NCBI GenBank assembly: GCA_012800565.1
Contig: JAAZIZ010000238.1
Coordinates: forward strand, 1-8,653
Source of the DNA: Lentisphaerota bacterium
GTDB taxonomy: Bacteria; Verrucomicrobiota; Lentisphaeria; Oligosphaerales; Oligosphaeraceae
Direction of reading: 5' to 3'
DNA length: 8,653 bases
Shown here piece after piece: positions 1 to 5,918 of the stretch. The notes beneath the pieces were generated by a model. It made no database searches. It was not told the origin of the DNA and was given only the letters and a program-made list of their open reading frames with translations. Position numbers and translations under genes: made by a program. Positions within the stretch are counted from its first letter, which is position 1. Each line of letters opens with the position of its first letter.

Positions 1-1158
1 CCCAGCCGCGCCGATCTGATTGCCAGCAAGGCAATGGGGAACTGGAAAGAAGAAACCTTTGCCAAACATACCGCTTATATTGAAGGCCTGACAGGACAGA
101 TGTACTGGCTGATGGCATCGCGTGACCACTGGCGCTGGAACGGATTCATCAACTACGGCGACGTGCGCACCAACTGGACCCGGGGAGGATGGGTCAAAGA
201 TGGCGTAAACATCCTCTACCCCATGTACTGGGGCATGCACGGCAGATACGGCTGGCGTAACGGCTCGGGCGAACCGTATGCCGGTTTCCTGAATTTCGGC
301 TTGTGGACCCAGGACCGGGAGGTCATTCTCTTCGCCTATGATTACGCCACCCACGTCGCTGATGTCGATATTATGCACGGCAGATTCAATCAGCCGTTGC
401 AGAAATTGCAGGGGGGGATGCATCGCCGCAACAAAAACCACTGGAGTGGCGCAGTGCAGACCCAGTACACCCCCAGCCGGGGACTGTATCTGATGAAATG
501 GCTGAGCGGAAATGAACGCCTTGATGATGCACTGGCCGAAGTCCGGGAGTTCAGCCGCAAGAATGTCCAAGGCTCGGTCTACTGCGCTTCCGCCTGGCAG
601 AACCGCTACGCCGAAACCAACGACCCGCAGGACCTCAAAATCGCCGATGAGCTGCTGCAGGCTTGCATCAAGGCCTGGGAAGAAAGCAATTCCCGCAAGG
701 ATGAGGAACTCAAATCACTGCGGGGATTACCCGCACTCTATGCCCGGAATTTCCGCCAGAGCCTGGACTGGTGGCCGATTCAAATCGAATTTCACCGGAT
801 CACTGATGACCCCCGCTATCTGCAGGATTTGGCCGAACGCGTCAGCAGCGACCCGCTGAAAAACCTCAAACCGCATGATTTGACCATCTACTACGCTGTA
901 TCATATCTTCTGGATCAGGGATATACCCCGGAACAGCTGGGAGCGGAAAAAATCACCCGGATGCAAGAGGTGCTGCTGAAATACAGCCAGCGCTTCCTGC
1001 CCATGCTCCCGCGGGAGAAATGGAATTTATCCGCCCTGACTGCGAAACGCGCTTTCAGCGAGTCCTTGGAATTCAGCAAACAGGTCGGCTGTGCGCCTTT
1101 TGTGCTGGGGTTCTTCCCTACCGCTACAGCAGAACCAGCAGCAGAACCGGCCAAGTAA
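1..1158 (+). CDS. PcRGLX/YetA-like carbohydrate-active protein, C-terminal part (5' end outside window)
   Basis: The reading frame is open from base 1 to the TAA at 1156-1158, giving 385 codons. The first ATG (34) has no convincing Shine-Dalgarno site and sits inside continuous coding sequence, so the true start is probably upstream of the window. The protein is rich in Trp, Tyr and His. It contains an aromatic stretch with FINYGDVRTNW, then ATHVADVDIMH (about codons 117-127), then an HRRNKNHWSG stretch with HWSG at about codons 147-150, followed by a helical region including RGLYLMKWLSGNERLDDAL. This order (DVD-x-x-H, then H-R...HWSG, then helical repeats) resembles the alpha/alpha-barrel part of the PcRGLX/YetA-like family, which includes PL26 exo-rhamnogalacturonan lyases. 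Recognition is from memory of motifs, so substrate and reaction (lyase or hydrolase) are inferred. The C-terminus ends in a low-complexity Ala/Pro/Glu tail (AEPAAEPAK). It converges on the gene at 1240-2292. Confidence 0.6.
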   Translation, partial: PSRADLIASKAMGNWKEETFAKHTAYIEGLTGQMYWLMASRDHWRWNGFINYGDVRTNWTRGGWVKDGVNILYPMYWGMHGRYGWRNGSGEPYAGFLNFGLWTQDREVILFAYDYATHVADVDIMHGRFNQPLQKLQGGMHRRNKNHWSGAVQTQYTPSRGLYLMKWLSGNERLDDALAEVREFSRKNVQGSVYCASAWQNRYAETNDPQDLKIADELLQACIKAWEESNSRKDEELKSLRGLPALYARNFRQSLDWWPIQIEFHRITDDPRYLQDLAERVSSDPLKNLKPHDLTIYYAVSYLLDQGYTPEQLGAEKITRMQEVLLKYSQRFLPMLPREKWNLSALTAKRAFSESLEFSKQVGCAPFVLGFFPTATAEPAAEPAK

Positions 1159-1178
1159 TCACCGGGACGCCCCCACAC

Positions 1179-1212
1179 CCTCCGCCCGGGACGTAATAAG
1201 CCCGGGCGGAGG
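1179..1212. terminator. Bidirectional GC-rich hairpin between convergent genes
   Basis: A perfect 12-bp inverted repeat, CCTCCGCCCGGG at 1179-1190 paired with CCCGGGCGGAGG at 1201-1212, surrounds a 10-nt loop (ACGTAATAAG). It lies between the stop codons of the genes ending at 1158 (+) and 1240 (-), so it could end transcription from both sides. No T-run follows on either strand, so it is not a textbook intrinsic terminator. It may instead pause polymerase or protect 3' ends. The stem is certain from the sequence; its role is inferred from position. Confidence 0.65.
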
Positions 1213-1239
1213 CAGCTGAATCCCCGGCCGCAACGCCAA

Positions 1240-2292
1240 TCAGTCAATCAACGGATTGTGCTTCTCCTGCGCGGCCGGCTTCTTTGCAGTGCCGTAATTA
1301 TCTTCGCGAGTATATTTTTCGTAAGCATTATATTCTTCTATCCGGCCGCTTTCACCATATTCACGGATGACCTCCTCGGTCAGTTCCGGCGGCTGACTGT
1401 GGTCGATATCGTCCCAGGCCGGACGAGTACGGAACTTATTCTTGAATTTCCGGGTCAGTTTGCCGCGCTCCTCCAAATGTACCATACAGGCCCGGATACA
1501 GCCTGCCGCCCCTTCCAGCGCCCGTCCGTAGCCGTATTTGCGCGGATATTCACCTTCAAACGGATTGCGGCAGCCCTCGCAGCCGCCCTGGATGCCTTTC
1601 TCACAGGCCAGCGGGTCCAGCTTGCTCCATTCAATGTCATGACCGGCGATATGCAATTTTACTGACTCGGTGGCACTGAGCGCCTTGCCGGCACAATGCC
1701 GCACGCATTGCATGCAGCGATCGCAGATTTTACCCTCATAAATCGGGTCTGGCTCCAGCTCGGCATCAGTCAGCAAAAGCACAAAACGCTGCCGGGGGCC
1801 AAATTCAGGAGTCAGAAATACCTTGCTCCAGCCAATCTCGCCTAAACCAGCCAGATAAGCCGCCAGACGAAAATGCACCAGGACATCCGGATACGGATTA
1901 CCAGGACGCACCGGGCGGCTCCAGCCACGCCGGAAATTACCGGTCACGGGATTGACCGCTTCCCCGCCGTTGCTGTTGATCATCGGCACCGTCTCGTAGC
2001 CCTGGTCCTCCAGCCAGTTGGTCAGATTCCATAACGTCATCGGAGCATAGACCTGGTTCAGGGCAGCATATCCCATAGTCGGGTAAGTCGTATACAAGGT
2101 CCCTTCCTCAATGCCGCGCAACGCCCCCCGGGCAATCCGAAAGGCCAGCACAATCACTGACTGTGCCGCCGGAAATATATAACGCGGGTCATGCTGCTTG
2201 GGTGCACCCTCATAACGGGAAATCGGTGCAATACCCACCAAATCAGCCCCAAACTCTTTCGCTTTCTGCTTCACCGCCGCTGAAGTTAACAT
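1240..2292 (-). CDS. QueG/reductive-dehalogenase-like corrinoid double 4Fe-4S protein (350 aa)
   Basis: I place the start at the ATG at 2292-2290, because AGGGAG lies 7 nt upstream; a longer frame from a TTG at 2361 has no such site. The 350-aa product begins with a short helix and AKEFGADLVGIAPI, the usual opening of the corrinoid-binding fold in QueG and reductive dehalogenases. It continues through FPAAQSVIVLAFR and AGLGEIGWSKVFLTPEFGPRQRF to a ferredoxin-like domain. First cluster: C190, C193, C196 and C200 (CX2CX2CX3C). Second cluster candidates: C230, C238, C241, C265 and C269, ending in CIRAC. The TPEFGP stretch is the reductive-dehalogenase version of a region that reads differently in true QueG, so queuosine synthesis is unlikely. 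No Tat signal or membrane segment is seen, so it should be cytosolic and not a classical respiratory RdhA. It is divergent from the IclR regulator at 2588. The family-level call is fairly sure; the substrate is unknown. Confidence 0.8.
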   Translation of the reverse strand: MLTSAAVKQKAKEFGADLVGIAPISRYEGAPKQHDPRYIFPAAQSVIVLAFRIARGALRGIEEGTLYTTYPTMGYAALNQVYAPMTLWNLTNWLEDQGYETVPMINSNGGEAVNPVTGNFRRGWSRPVRPGNPYPDVLVHFRLAAYLAGLGEIGWSKVFLTPEFGPRQRFVLLLTDAELEPDPIYEGKICDRCMQCVRHCAGKALSATESVKLHIAGHDIEWSKLDPLACEKGIQGGCEGCRNPFEGEYPRKYGYGRALEGAAGCIRACMVHLEERGKLTRKFKNKFRTRPAWDDIDHSQPPELTEEVIREYGESGRIEEYNAYEKYTREDNYGTAKKPAAQEKHNPLID

Positions 2293-2299
2293 CACAAAA

Positions 2300-2305
2300 C
2301 TCCCT
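2300..2305 (-). promoter_or_regulatory. Shine-Dalgarno site deciding the start at 2292
   Basis: On the minus strand AGGGAG is followed by a 7-nt spacer (TTTTGTG) and ATG at 2292-2290. This supports a 350-aa product over the 23-residue longer version from the TTG at 2361, whose extra N-terminus also precedes the conserved start of the fold. Confidence 0.75.
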
Positions 2306-2425
2306 GTTATAAATTTTTCCTGCAAATGCAAAGACAACGTAAAAAGCCAGGTCAGCTGCAACCACAGTGCAGACGGCCTGTAAGCATCCGCCTAAAATAT
2401 CATAATCAGCCCAAGATGCAAATGA

Positions 2426-2437
2426 AAACAGCTGTTT
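2426..2437. promoter_or_regulatory. Perfect 12-bp palindrome, candidate IclR-type operator
   Basis: AAACAGCTGTTT is an uninterrupted perfect palindrome centred between 2431 and 2432, 151 bp upstream of the iclR-family start and 134 bp upstream of the start at 2292. IclR-family dimers commonly bind short palindromes between divergently read genes, so this is the best operator candidate in the region. It occurs once here. A palindrome of this length could also arise by chance in an A/T-rich spacer, so the functional call is tentative. Confidence 0.3.
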
Positions 2438-2587
2438 AACCAAAAAACCCCAAAAAACGCCGCCGCTGAAGCCCACGCCTGGCACAAACAATACCAAAAT
2501 CACAAAAAATCACCGCCGCAGTGGAAATCGTAAAACCAGTGCTTATATTCTTGTCATTACCAAATAACAGAACTCGGTTCAATAATA

Positions 2588-3439
2588 ATGAAACAAGATG
2601 ATGCTGTCATTGATTTGCGCATTCCGGTGCAAGCCTTGCGCAGGGGGTTGTCTATTTTGGAGCTCATCAGTTTTGCTCCTGATGGCGCTGGTCTGTCGCT
2701 GAGTGAGATCAGTACTCAGATGGGTTTGAAGCGCAGCACGACGCACAATTTATTGAAGACTCTGTGTCTCTGCGGGTATGCCGAGAATGACGGTTCTGGT
2801 GTTTACCGCGGGGGTTGGAAGCTGCGCCAATTCGGCCGCGCCTTAAGTCTGTCTGCTTATCAAAGCGTCCTGTTCCGGTCTGTTCTGGGCGGTTTGGCTG
2901 CCCGCAGTGGTGAGGCTCTTGTTTTTGCGACCTTGCTGAACGGTCGCCGCCGGGTGGTAGCCAGGGCCAGCGGCGGTCAGGAAATCCAAGTTGATCTGAT
3001 CCGGATGGAACCGGAGAGCATGAGTATCTGGGGTACGGTGACCGGCAAGATTCTGGCAGCCTGCTGTTCTGCCCCGGAACTCGCGCTGGTCTGCCGTCAT
3101 TATGGCCTGCCGGATTCTGTTTCCTGGCCCGGCATCGGCAGCCTCCAGGAGTTGCAGACGGCCTTGGGACAGATTCGCCGGCAGGGATTGAGCAGCAATT
3201 TCACTGCCCAGGTGTGTTCCGCTGCTGTGCCGGTGTACACGGGTCGGCAGCAGCTGCTGGGAGCATTGGGCATTCATTTCCCCCAATACCGGCATAATCC
3301 CGCAGAGGACCAGGCGATGTTCGCGCTGCTGCGGCAAGGAGCGGCAGAACTCTCTGCCGCCCTGGAGACTATTGAGGCAGAAGAGCAGTCCACTGCTGCT
3401 GCGCCTGCAGCAGTGGACAGACCAAGTGATTCCGATTGA
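2588..3439 (+). CDS. IclR-family transcriptional regulator (283 aa)
   Basis: The 283-aa product has the two-domain layout of IclR regulators and a normal length for the family. The N-terminal winged helix opens with QALRRGLSILELI (residues 15-27). The helix-turn-helix covers about residues 36-64, including LSLSEISTQMGLKRSTTHNL, with the wing just after it (GSGVYRGGWKL). The C-terminal effector-binding domain runs from about residue 90 to 260 and includes WGTVTGK (148-154), the usual G-T-A/V-x-GK position, and CSAAVPVY late in the domain. The tail (EEQSTAAAPAAVDRPSDSD) is low-complexity. The ATG at 2588 has no recognisable Shine-Dalgarno site (upstream bases are CGGTTCAATAATA), unlike other complete genes here, so translation may be weak or the start may differ. 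It lies divergent to one QueG/RDase-like gene and 29 bp upstream of another, so it probably controls both. Effector and sign of regulation are unknown. Confidence 0.9.
   Translation: MKQDDAVIDLRIPVQALRRGLSILELISFAPDGAGLSLSEISTQMGLKRSTTHNLLKTLCLCGYAENDGSGVYRGGWKLRQFGRALSLSAYQSVLFRSVLGGLAARSGEALVFATLLNGRRRVVARASGGQEIQVDLIRMEPESMSIWGTVTGKILAACCSAPELALVCRHYGLPDSVSWPGIGSLQELQTALGQIRRQGLSSNFTAQVCSAAVPVYTGRQQLLGALGIHFPQYRHNPAEDQAMFALLRQGAAELSAALETIEAEEQSTAAAPAAVDRPSDSD
3388..3418 (+). other. Strong hairpin inside the 3' end of the iclR-family gene
   Basis: A perfect 12-bp inverted repeat, GTCCACTGCTGC (3388-3399) with GCAGCAGTGGAC (3407-3418), encloses a 7-nt loop. It lies 21 bases before the end of the regulator gene and about 50 bases before the next start codon. 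No T-run follows. In mRNA it could attenuate read-through, define an RNA 3' end, or mark a processing site that separates regulator and enzyme expression. It encodes the Ser/Ala-rich tail, so protein conservation there is probably weak. Confidence 0.5.
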
Positions 3440-3456
3440 TTTCCCCCCATTCAACC

Positions 3457-3461
3457 AGGAG
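3457..3461 (+). promoter_or_regulatory. Shine-Dalgarno site deciding the start at 3469
   Basis: AGGAG is followed by 7 nt (AAGATTG) and ATG at 3469-3471. This beats a longer in-frame TTG at 3436, which overlaps the upstream stop codon and has no ribosome site. It yields an N-terminus, MSQLLTALTKQKAFSLGAD, that matches the expected beginning of the fold. Confidence 0.8.
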
Positions 3462-3468
3462 AAGATTG

Positions 3469-5760
3469 ATGAGCCAGTTACTTACCGCCTTGACCAAGCA
3501 GAAAGCCTTCAGTCTCGGCGCCGACATGGTCGGTGTCGCCAATATCGAACGCTGGGCCAATGCCCCCCTGCTGATGAGCCCCCCGGGGTTGATGCCGGAA
3601 GGTAAATCGGTCATCGTCTGCGCCATCCATCATACTGACGGGATGATTGAAATCGGCGGGGAAGGCAGCCCGCACCAGCAGGGCTCTTATTCCTACCAGT
3701 ATTTTATGAACAACCAGCTTGATGCCATATCCTATAATCTTGGCCGCTTTCTGGAAGACCAGGGATACAAGGCCATCCCCATCACCGCCAGCAATATCTG
3801 GCGCTACCGCGAATACAAGGGCCTGGACTCGACTTTCGCACCCGATATGTCGCATATCTACGCCTCAGTCTGCGCCGGACTGACTGAAATGGGCTACAGC
3901 GGCATCGCCATGTCTCCCGAATACGGCCCCCGCAACCGCTTCGTGTCCATTATTACCGATGCTCCCCTGACTCCTGACCCGCTGCTGCCCGGGAACACCC
4001 TCTGCGACCGCTGCGGACAATGCCTGGATCACTGCTGCGCCTATGCCACCACCCAGGAGGTGAGGGGCATGGTCTCTCTTGAAATCGAAGGACATACCTA
4101 TACGTTTGCCAAGAAGAACCTCTGGCGCTGCGCCTGGTCGGAGCACTTCGGGCTGGATTCCGAAGCGGAAATCCCCCCGGTTGTCAACGAGCAGGTCATC
4201 CTGGACAAGCTGAAAGAACTGGGCATGCGCGGCGGCACCATGGGTTGCTGCATCAAATACTGCCTCCCCCGGGACAAACGCAGCTGGAATAAAGAGTATT
4301 CCAGCGCACCAATCCGGAAGAAGAACGTCATCCCCAGTCGGCCCAATCCCGACCGCGGCAGCCAGCAGCAGCTGCTGGCCAACGCTCTGGCCTATGGCGT
4401 CAACCAAGTCGTGATCCAGAATCTTGATGACTGGAACAGCCGCGGAATCAACCTCAAACCGCTGCTGCCCGACGCCCGCTCCATCGTCTTCTTCCAAGTT
4501 GCCAAACCTACCGGCAGCTCCCTGGACAACAGCGCCAATTTCCATCAAACCGCAGGGTATATCATGAATTACGGCGCGTTCTACTACGCCGCCGGACTGG
4601 AAAAACTCGGCTACAGTGCCGCACCCTATTTCCTGGGGCGCAACCTGCGGGAAAGCGCACTGCCGGCCATGGACTGCGTCATCGCCGAAGCAGCCAAGCT
4701 CTTCGGTAAAGGCGACAACCAGTCCATCGGCTTCACCTTGACCAGCGCCGTACTGGCCCCGCTGGCAGTCTGCGCCAAACAGCCACCCCGGCCGCCCCAG
4801 TTCGATTTGACGGACATGGTCAAGAAGCTCGCCCGCGAATTCGGCGCCGACTTGGTTGGCATCAGCAGCAGTCAACGCGTCAGCCGTGCCGTTGAGAGCG
4901 TCAGAGGCGCCCTGGACCAGCAGGAAGTCCTGGACATCTCTGAAACCGGCTCCCTCTGGCTGAGCTCAACGGTCGAGGTTAAAAAACGCCTGCGTCGTCT
5001 GCATACCCCGGAAGAGCACCTGCCCGGTGCTCGAAGTGTGATTGTGCTGGGCCTCAGAACCCCGCTCGAAAGCAGCGAATGCCTGGGGCGCCGCCCGGCG
5101 GAAGCCGTCGGTCCCTATGCTTTCGCCCAGTACGAAAGCCGCAATCTGCTGAATTACGCGGCCTTGCGTCTGATTCAGCGCCTCAGCGCCTGGGGCATCC
5201 AGGCATATGCCCTGAACGACTTGGAAAATACCGCCTCCTACTCCGCCAATCCCCGCGGACCGCAGCCGAATATCTTCTCCAACCGCATCAGCGCGGTCTG
5301 TGCCGGTTTGGGAACCCTGACTAAAGGCGGCTTCGTCAATACCCCCGAATACGGCACCAATATCCGCTTTGTCGCCATCGTGGTCGACTGTGAACTGCAG
5401 GAAGACCAGCTCGCCGATCTGCAGGCATTGCGCAGCAAATGCCAGGACTGCAACCGCTGCCTGGAACATTGCACGGTCAAGGCTTTCAAGGGGCTCGCTC
5501 AGCTGAATCTTGAGGGACAGACCCTGAGCTTCAATATCGTGGACCAGAAACGCTGCGACTGGGCCATCCGCTTCGGACTGGTCGCCGCTGAAGGCCAACA
5601 GTGGACCGGTTCCAAAACCGATGTACCACCGCCGGAAGACATCACTCCCGATGCCCTGGCCGAGGCCATGACCAAAAGGGACCCCATCCTCCGCATCCGA
5701 CCCTGCGCCGCGGAAATGTGCGCGATGGCCTGCCCATATACCCGCACTCAGACCGACTGA
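3469..5760 (+). CDS. Triple-unit QueG/reductive-dehalogenase-like Fe-S protein (763 aa)
   Basis: The 763-aa product is about twice the length of QueG and consists of three related units. Unit 1 (about 3-285) has FSLGADMVGVANI, AGLTEMGYSGIAMSPEYGPRNRF, a first cluster C179, C182, C185, C189 (CX2CX2CX3C), and second-cluster candidates C221, C260, C261, C265. Unit 2 (about 300-437) repeats the corrinoid-fold body (QLLANALAYGVNQVVI, LPDARSIVFFQVA, AAGLEKLGYSAAPY, then LFGKGDNQ in place of EYGPRN) but has no ferredoxin domain. Unit 3 (about 447-763) restarts with LAREFGADLVGI, has AGLGTLTKGGFVNTPEYGTNIRF, first cluster C658, C661, C664, C668, and second cluster C696, C746, C751, C755 followed by Pro. 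Up to four 4Fe-4S clusters are therefore plausible. No Tat signal or transmembrane segment is seen, so the protein is probably cytosolic. It follows the IclR-family gene after 29 bp and is probably co-transcribed with it. By family it should be a corrinoid-dependent reductase; cofactor binding and substrate are inferred, and I know of no described protein with this exact layout. Confidence 0.85.
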   Translation: MSQLLTALTKQKAFSLGADMVGVANIERWANAPLLMSPPGLMPEGKSVIVCAIHHTDGMIEIGGEGSPHQQGSYSYQYFMNNQLDAISYNLGRFLEDQGYKAIPITASNIWRYREYKGLDSTFAPDMSHIYASVCAGLTEMGYSGIAMSPEYGPRNRFVSIITDAPLTPDPLLPGNTLCDRCGQCLDHCCAYATTQEVRGMVSLEIEGHTYTFAKKNLWRCAWSEHFGLDSEAEIPPVVNEQVILDKLKELGMRGGTMGCCIKYCLPRDKRSWNKEYSSAPIRKKNVIPSRPNPDRGSQQQLLANALAYGVNQVVIQNLDDWNSRGINLKPLLPDARSIVFFQVAKPTGSSLDNSANFHQTAGYIMNYGAFYYAAGLEKLGYSAAPYFLGRNLRESALPAMDCVIAEAAKLFGKGDNQSIGFTLTSAVLAPLAVCAKQPPRPPQFDLTDMVKKLAREFGADLVGISSSQRVSRAVESVRGALDQQEVLDISETGSLWLSSTVEVKKRLRRLHTPEEHLPGARSVIVLGLRTPLESSECLGRRPAEAVGPYAFAQYESRNLLNYAALRLIQRLSAWGIQAYALNDLENTASYSANPRGPQPNIFSNRISAVCAGLGTLTKGGFVNTPEYGTNIRFVAIVVDCELQEDQLADLQALRSKCQDCNRCLEHCTVKAFKGLAQLNLEGQTLSFNIVDQKRCDWAIRFGLVAAEGQQWTGSKTDVPPPEDITPDALAEAMTKRDPILRIRPCAAEMCAMACPYTRTQTD

Positions 5761-5767
5761 ACGAAAA

Positions 5768-5782
5768 CTGCCCTCCCGGCAG
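5768..5782 (+). terminator. Weak hairpin just after the triple-unit gene
   Basis: CTGCC (5768-5772) and GGCAG (5778-5782) form a 5-bp stem with a 5-nt loop, starting 8 bases after the stop codon. No T-run follows. The stem is short and its role is doubtful; it is noted because it is the only hairpin directly behind this gene apart from the larger one at 5847-5883. Confidence 0.25.
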
Positions 5783-5846
5783 GAATCTCTATGCTTTCAG
5801 GAGAATGATTGTCACTTCAGAGTGATTGTTTGTCACCCGGGCCCAG

Positions 5847-5883
5847 AATGGCCGCCGACAACGTTATAGTATCGGCGGCCATT
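5847..5883 (+). promoter_or_regulatory. 12-bp hairpin upstream of yifB, with a TATAGT box in the loop
   Basis: AATGGCCGCCGA (5847-5858) pairs perfectly with TCGGCGGCCATT (5872-5883) around a 13-nt loop (CAACGTTATAGTA). It lies in the 158-bp gap between the triple-unit gene and yifB. It may be the terminator of the upstream gene, although only a short TTT follows the stem start of the tail. It may instead be a leader structure of yifB. The loop contains TATAGT (5865-5870), close to a sigma70 -10 box and 48 bases upstream of the yifB ATG, but no good -35 lies 16-18 bp upstream. The hairpin is certain; which role it has is not. Confidence 0.45.
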
Positions 5884-5908
5884 TGGCCGAAAGCCCAACT
5901 GCCAGCTC

Positions 5909-5913
5909 GGGAG
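5909..5913 (+). promoter_or_regulatory. Shine-Dalgarno site deciding the yifB start
   Basis: GGGAG is followed by 5 nt (ACAAG) and ATG at 5919-5921. The frame is open further upstream to a TTG at 5826, but that extension crosses the hairpin at 5847-5883, and its translation does not resemble the family N-terminus. Confidence 0.75.
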
Positions 5914-5918
5914 ACAAG

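Larger units (their letters stand above)
2293..2587. promoter_or_regulatory. Divergent intergenic region with A-tracts, presumed shared promoter/operator
   Basis: These 295 bp separate two divergent genes and must hold promoters for both, unless the regulator is read from elsewhere. No coding potential is evident. The composition is A-rich on the plus strand, with A-runs at 2425-2428, 2442-2447, 2452-2457, 2496-2499 and 2504-2509. The two A6 runs are exactly 10 bp apart, compatible with helically phased bending. For the + direction, TTATAT at 2543-2548 is a possible -10 but has no matching -35. TTGTCA at 2551-2556 resembles a -35 but has no -10 at the right distance. No sigma70 promoter can be called with confidence. 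Confidence 0.5.

Noticed and set aside
1240..2292. Calling this gene queG (epoxyqueuosine reductase)
   Set aside because: The stretch before the first cluster reads TPEFGP as in reductive dehalogenases, the C-terminal HEAT-like part of QueG is missing, and the second cluster spacing differs.
2306..2337. Sigma70 promoter for the minus-strand gene (TTGTCT at 2337-2332, TTTATA at 2313-2308)
   Set aside because: The 18-bp spacing is fine, but transcription would start at about 2301, inside the Shine-Dalgarno site, leaving no usable leader.
2293..2361. Longer N-terminus (23 residues) of the minus-strand corrinoid/Fe-S protein from a TTG at 2361
   Set aside because: It has no ribosome site at the TTG, while ATG 2292 has AGGGAG at 7 nt and begins at the conserved fold start.
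2356..2372. Inverted repeat CTGCA-N7-TGCAG as a second operator
   Set aside because: The 5-bp arms are too short to stand out from chance without comparison to orthologous regions.
3436..3468. TTG start at 3436 giving a gene that overlaps the regulator's stop codon
   Set aside because: It has no ribosome site; ATG 3469 has a perfect AGGAG at 7 nt, and the extra residues (MISPHSTRRRL) do not belong to the fold.
3865..4875. Long 336-codon open frame on the minus strand inside the triple-unit gene
   Set aside because: Its composition (Gly/Ala/Val/Asp-rich with no recognisable motif) is what the complement of a GC-rich gene gives, and the + strand protein there carries clear conserved motifs.
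3469..5760. Calling the triple-unit protein a respiratory reductive dehalogenase (RdhA)
   Set aside because: There is no Tat signal, no RdhB-like membrane anchor gene beside it, and the three-unit layout is unlike RdhA.
5826..5918. TTG start at 5826 for yifB
   Set aside because: The extension translates through the 12-bp hairpin and does not resemble the YifB N-terminus; ATG 5919 has a GGGAG site.
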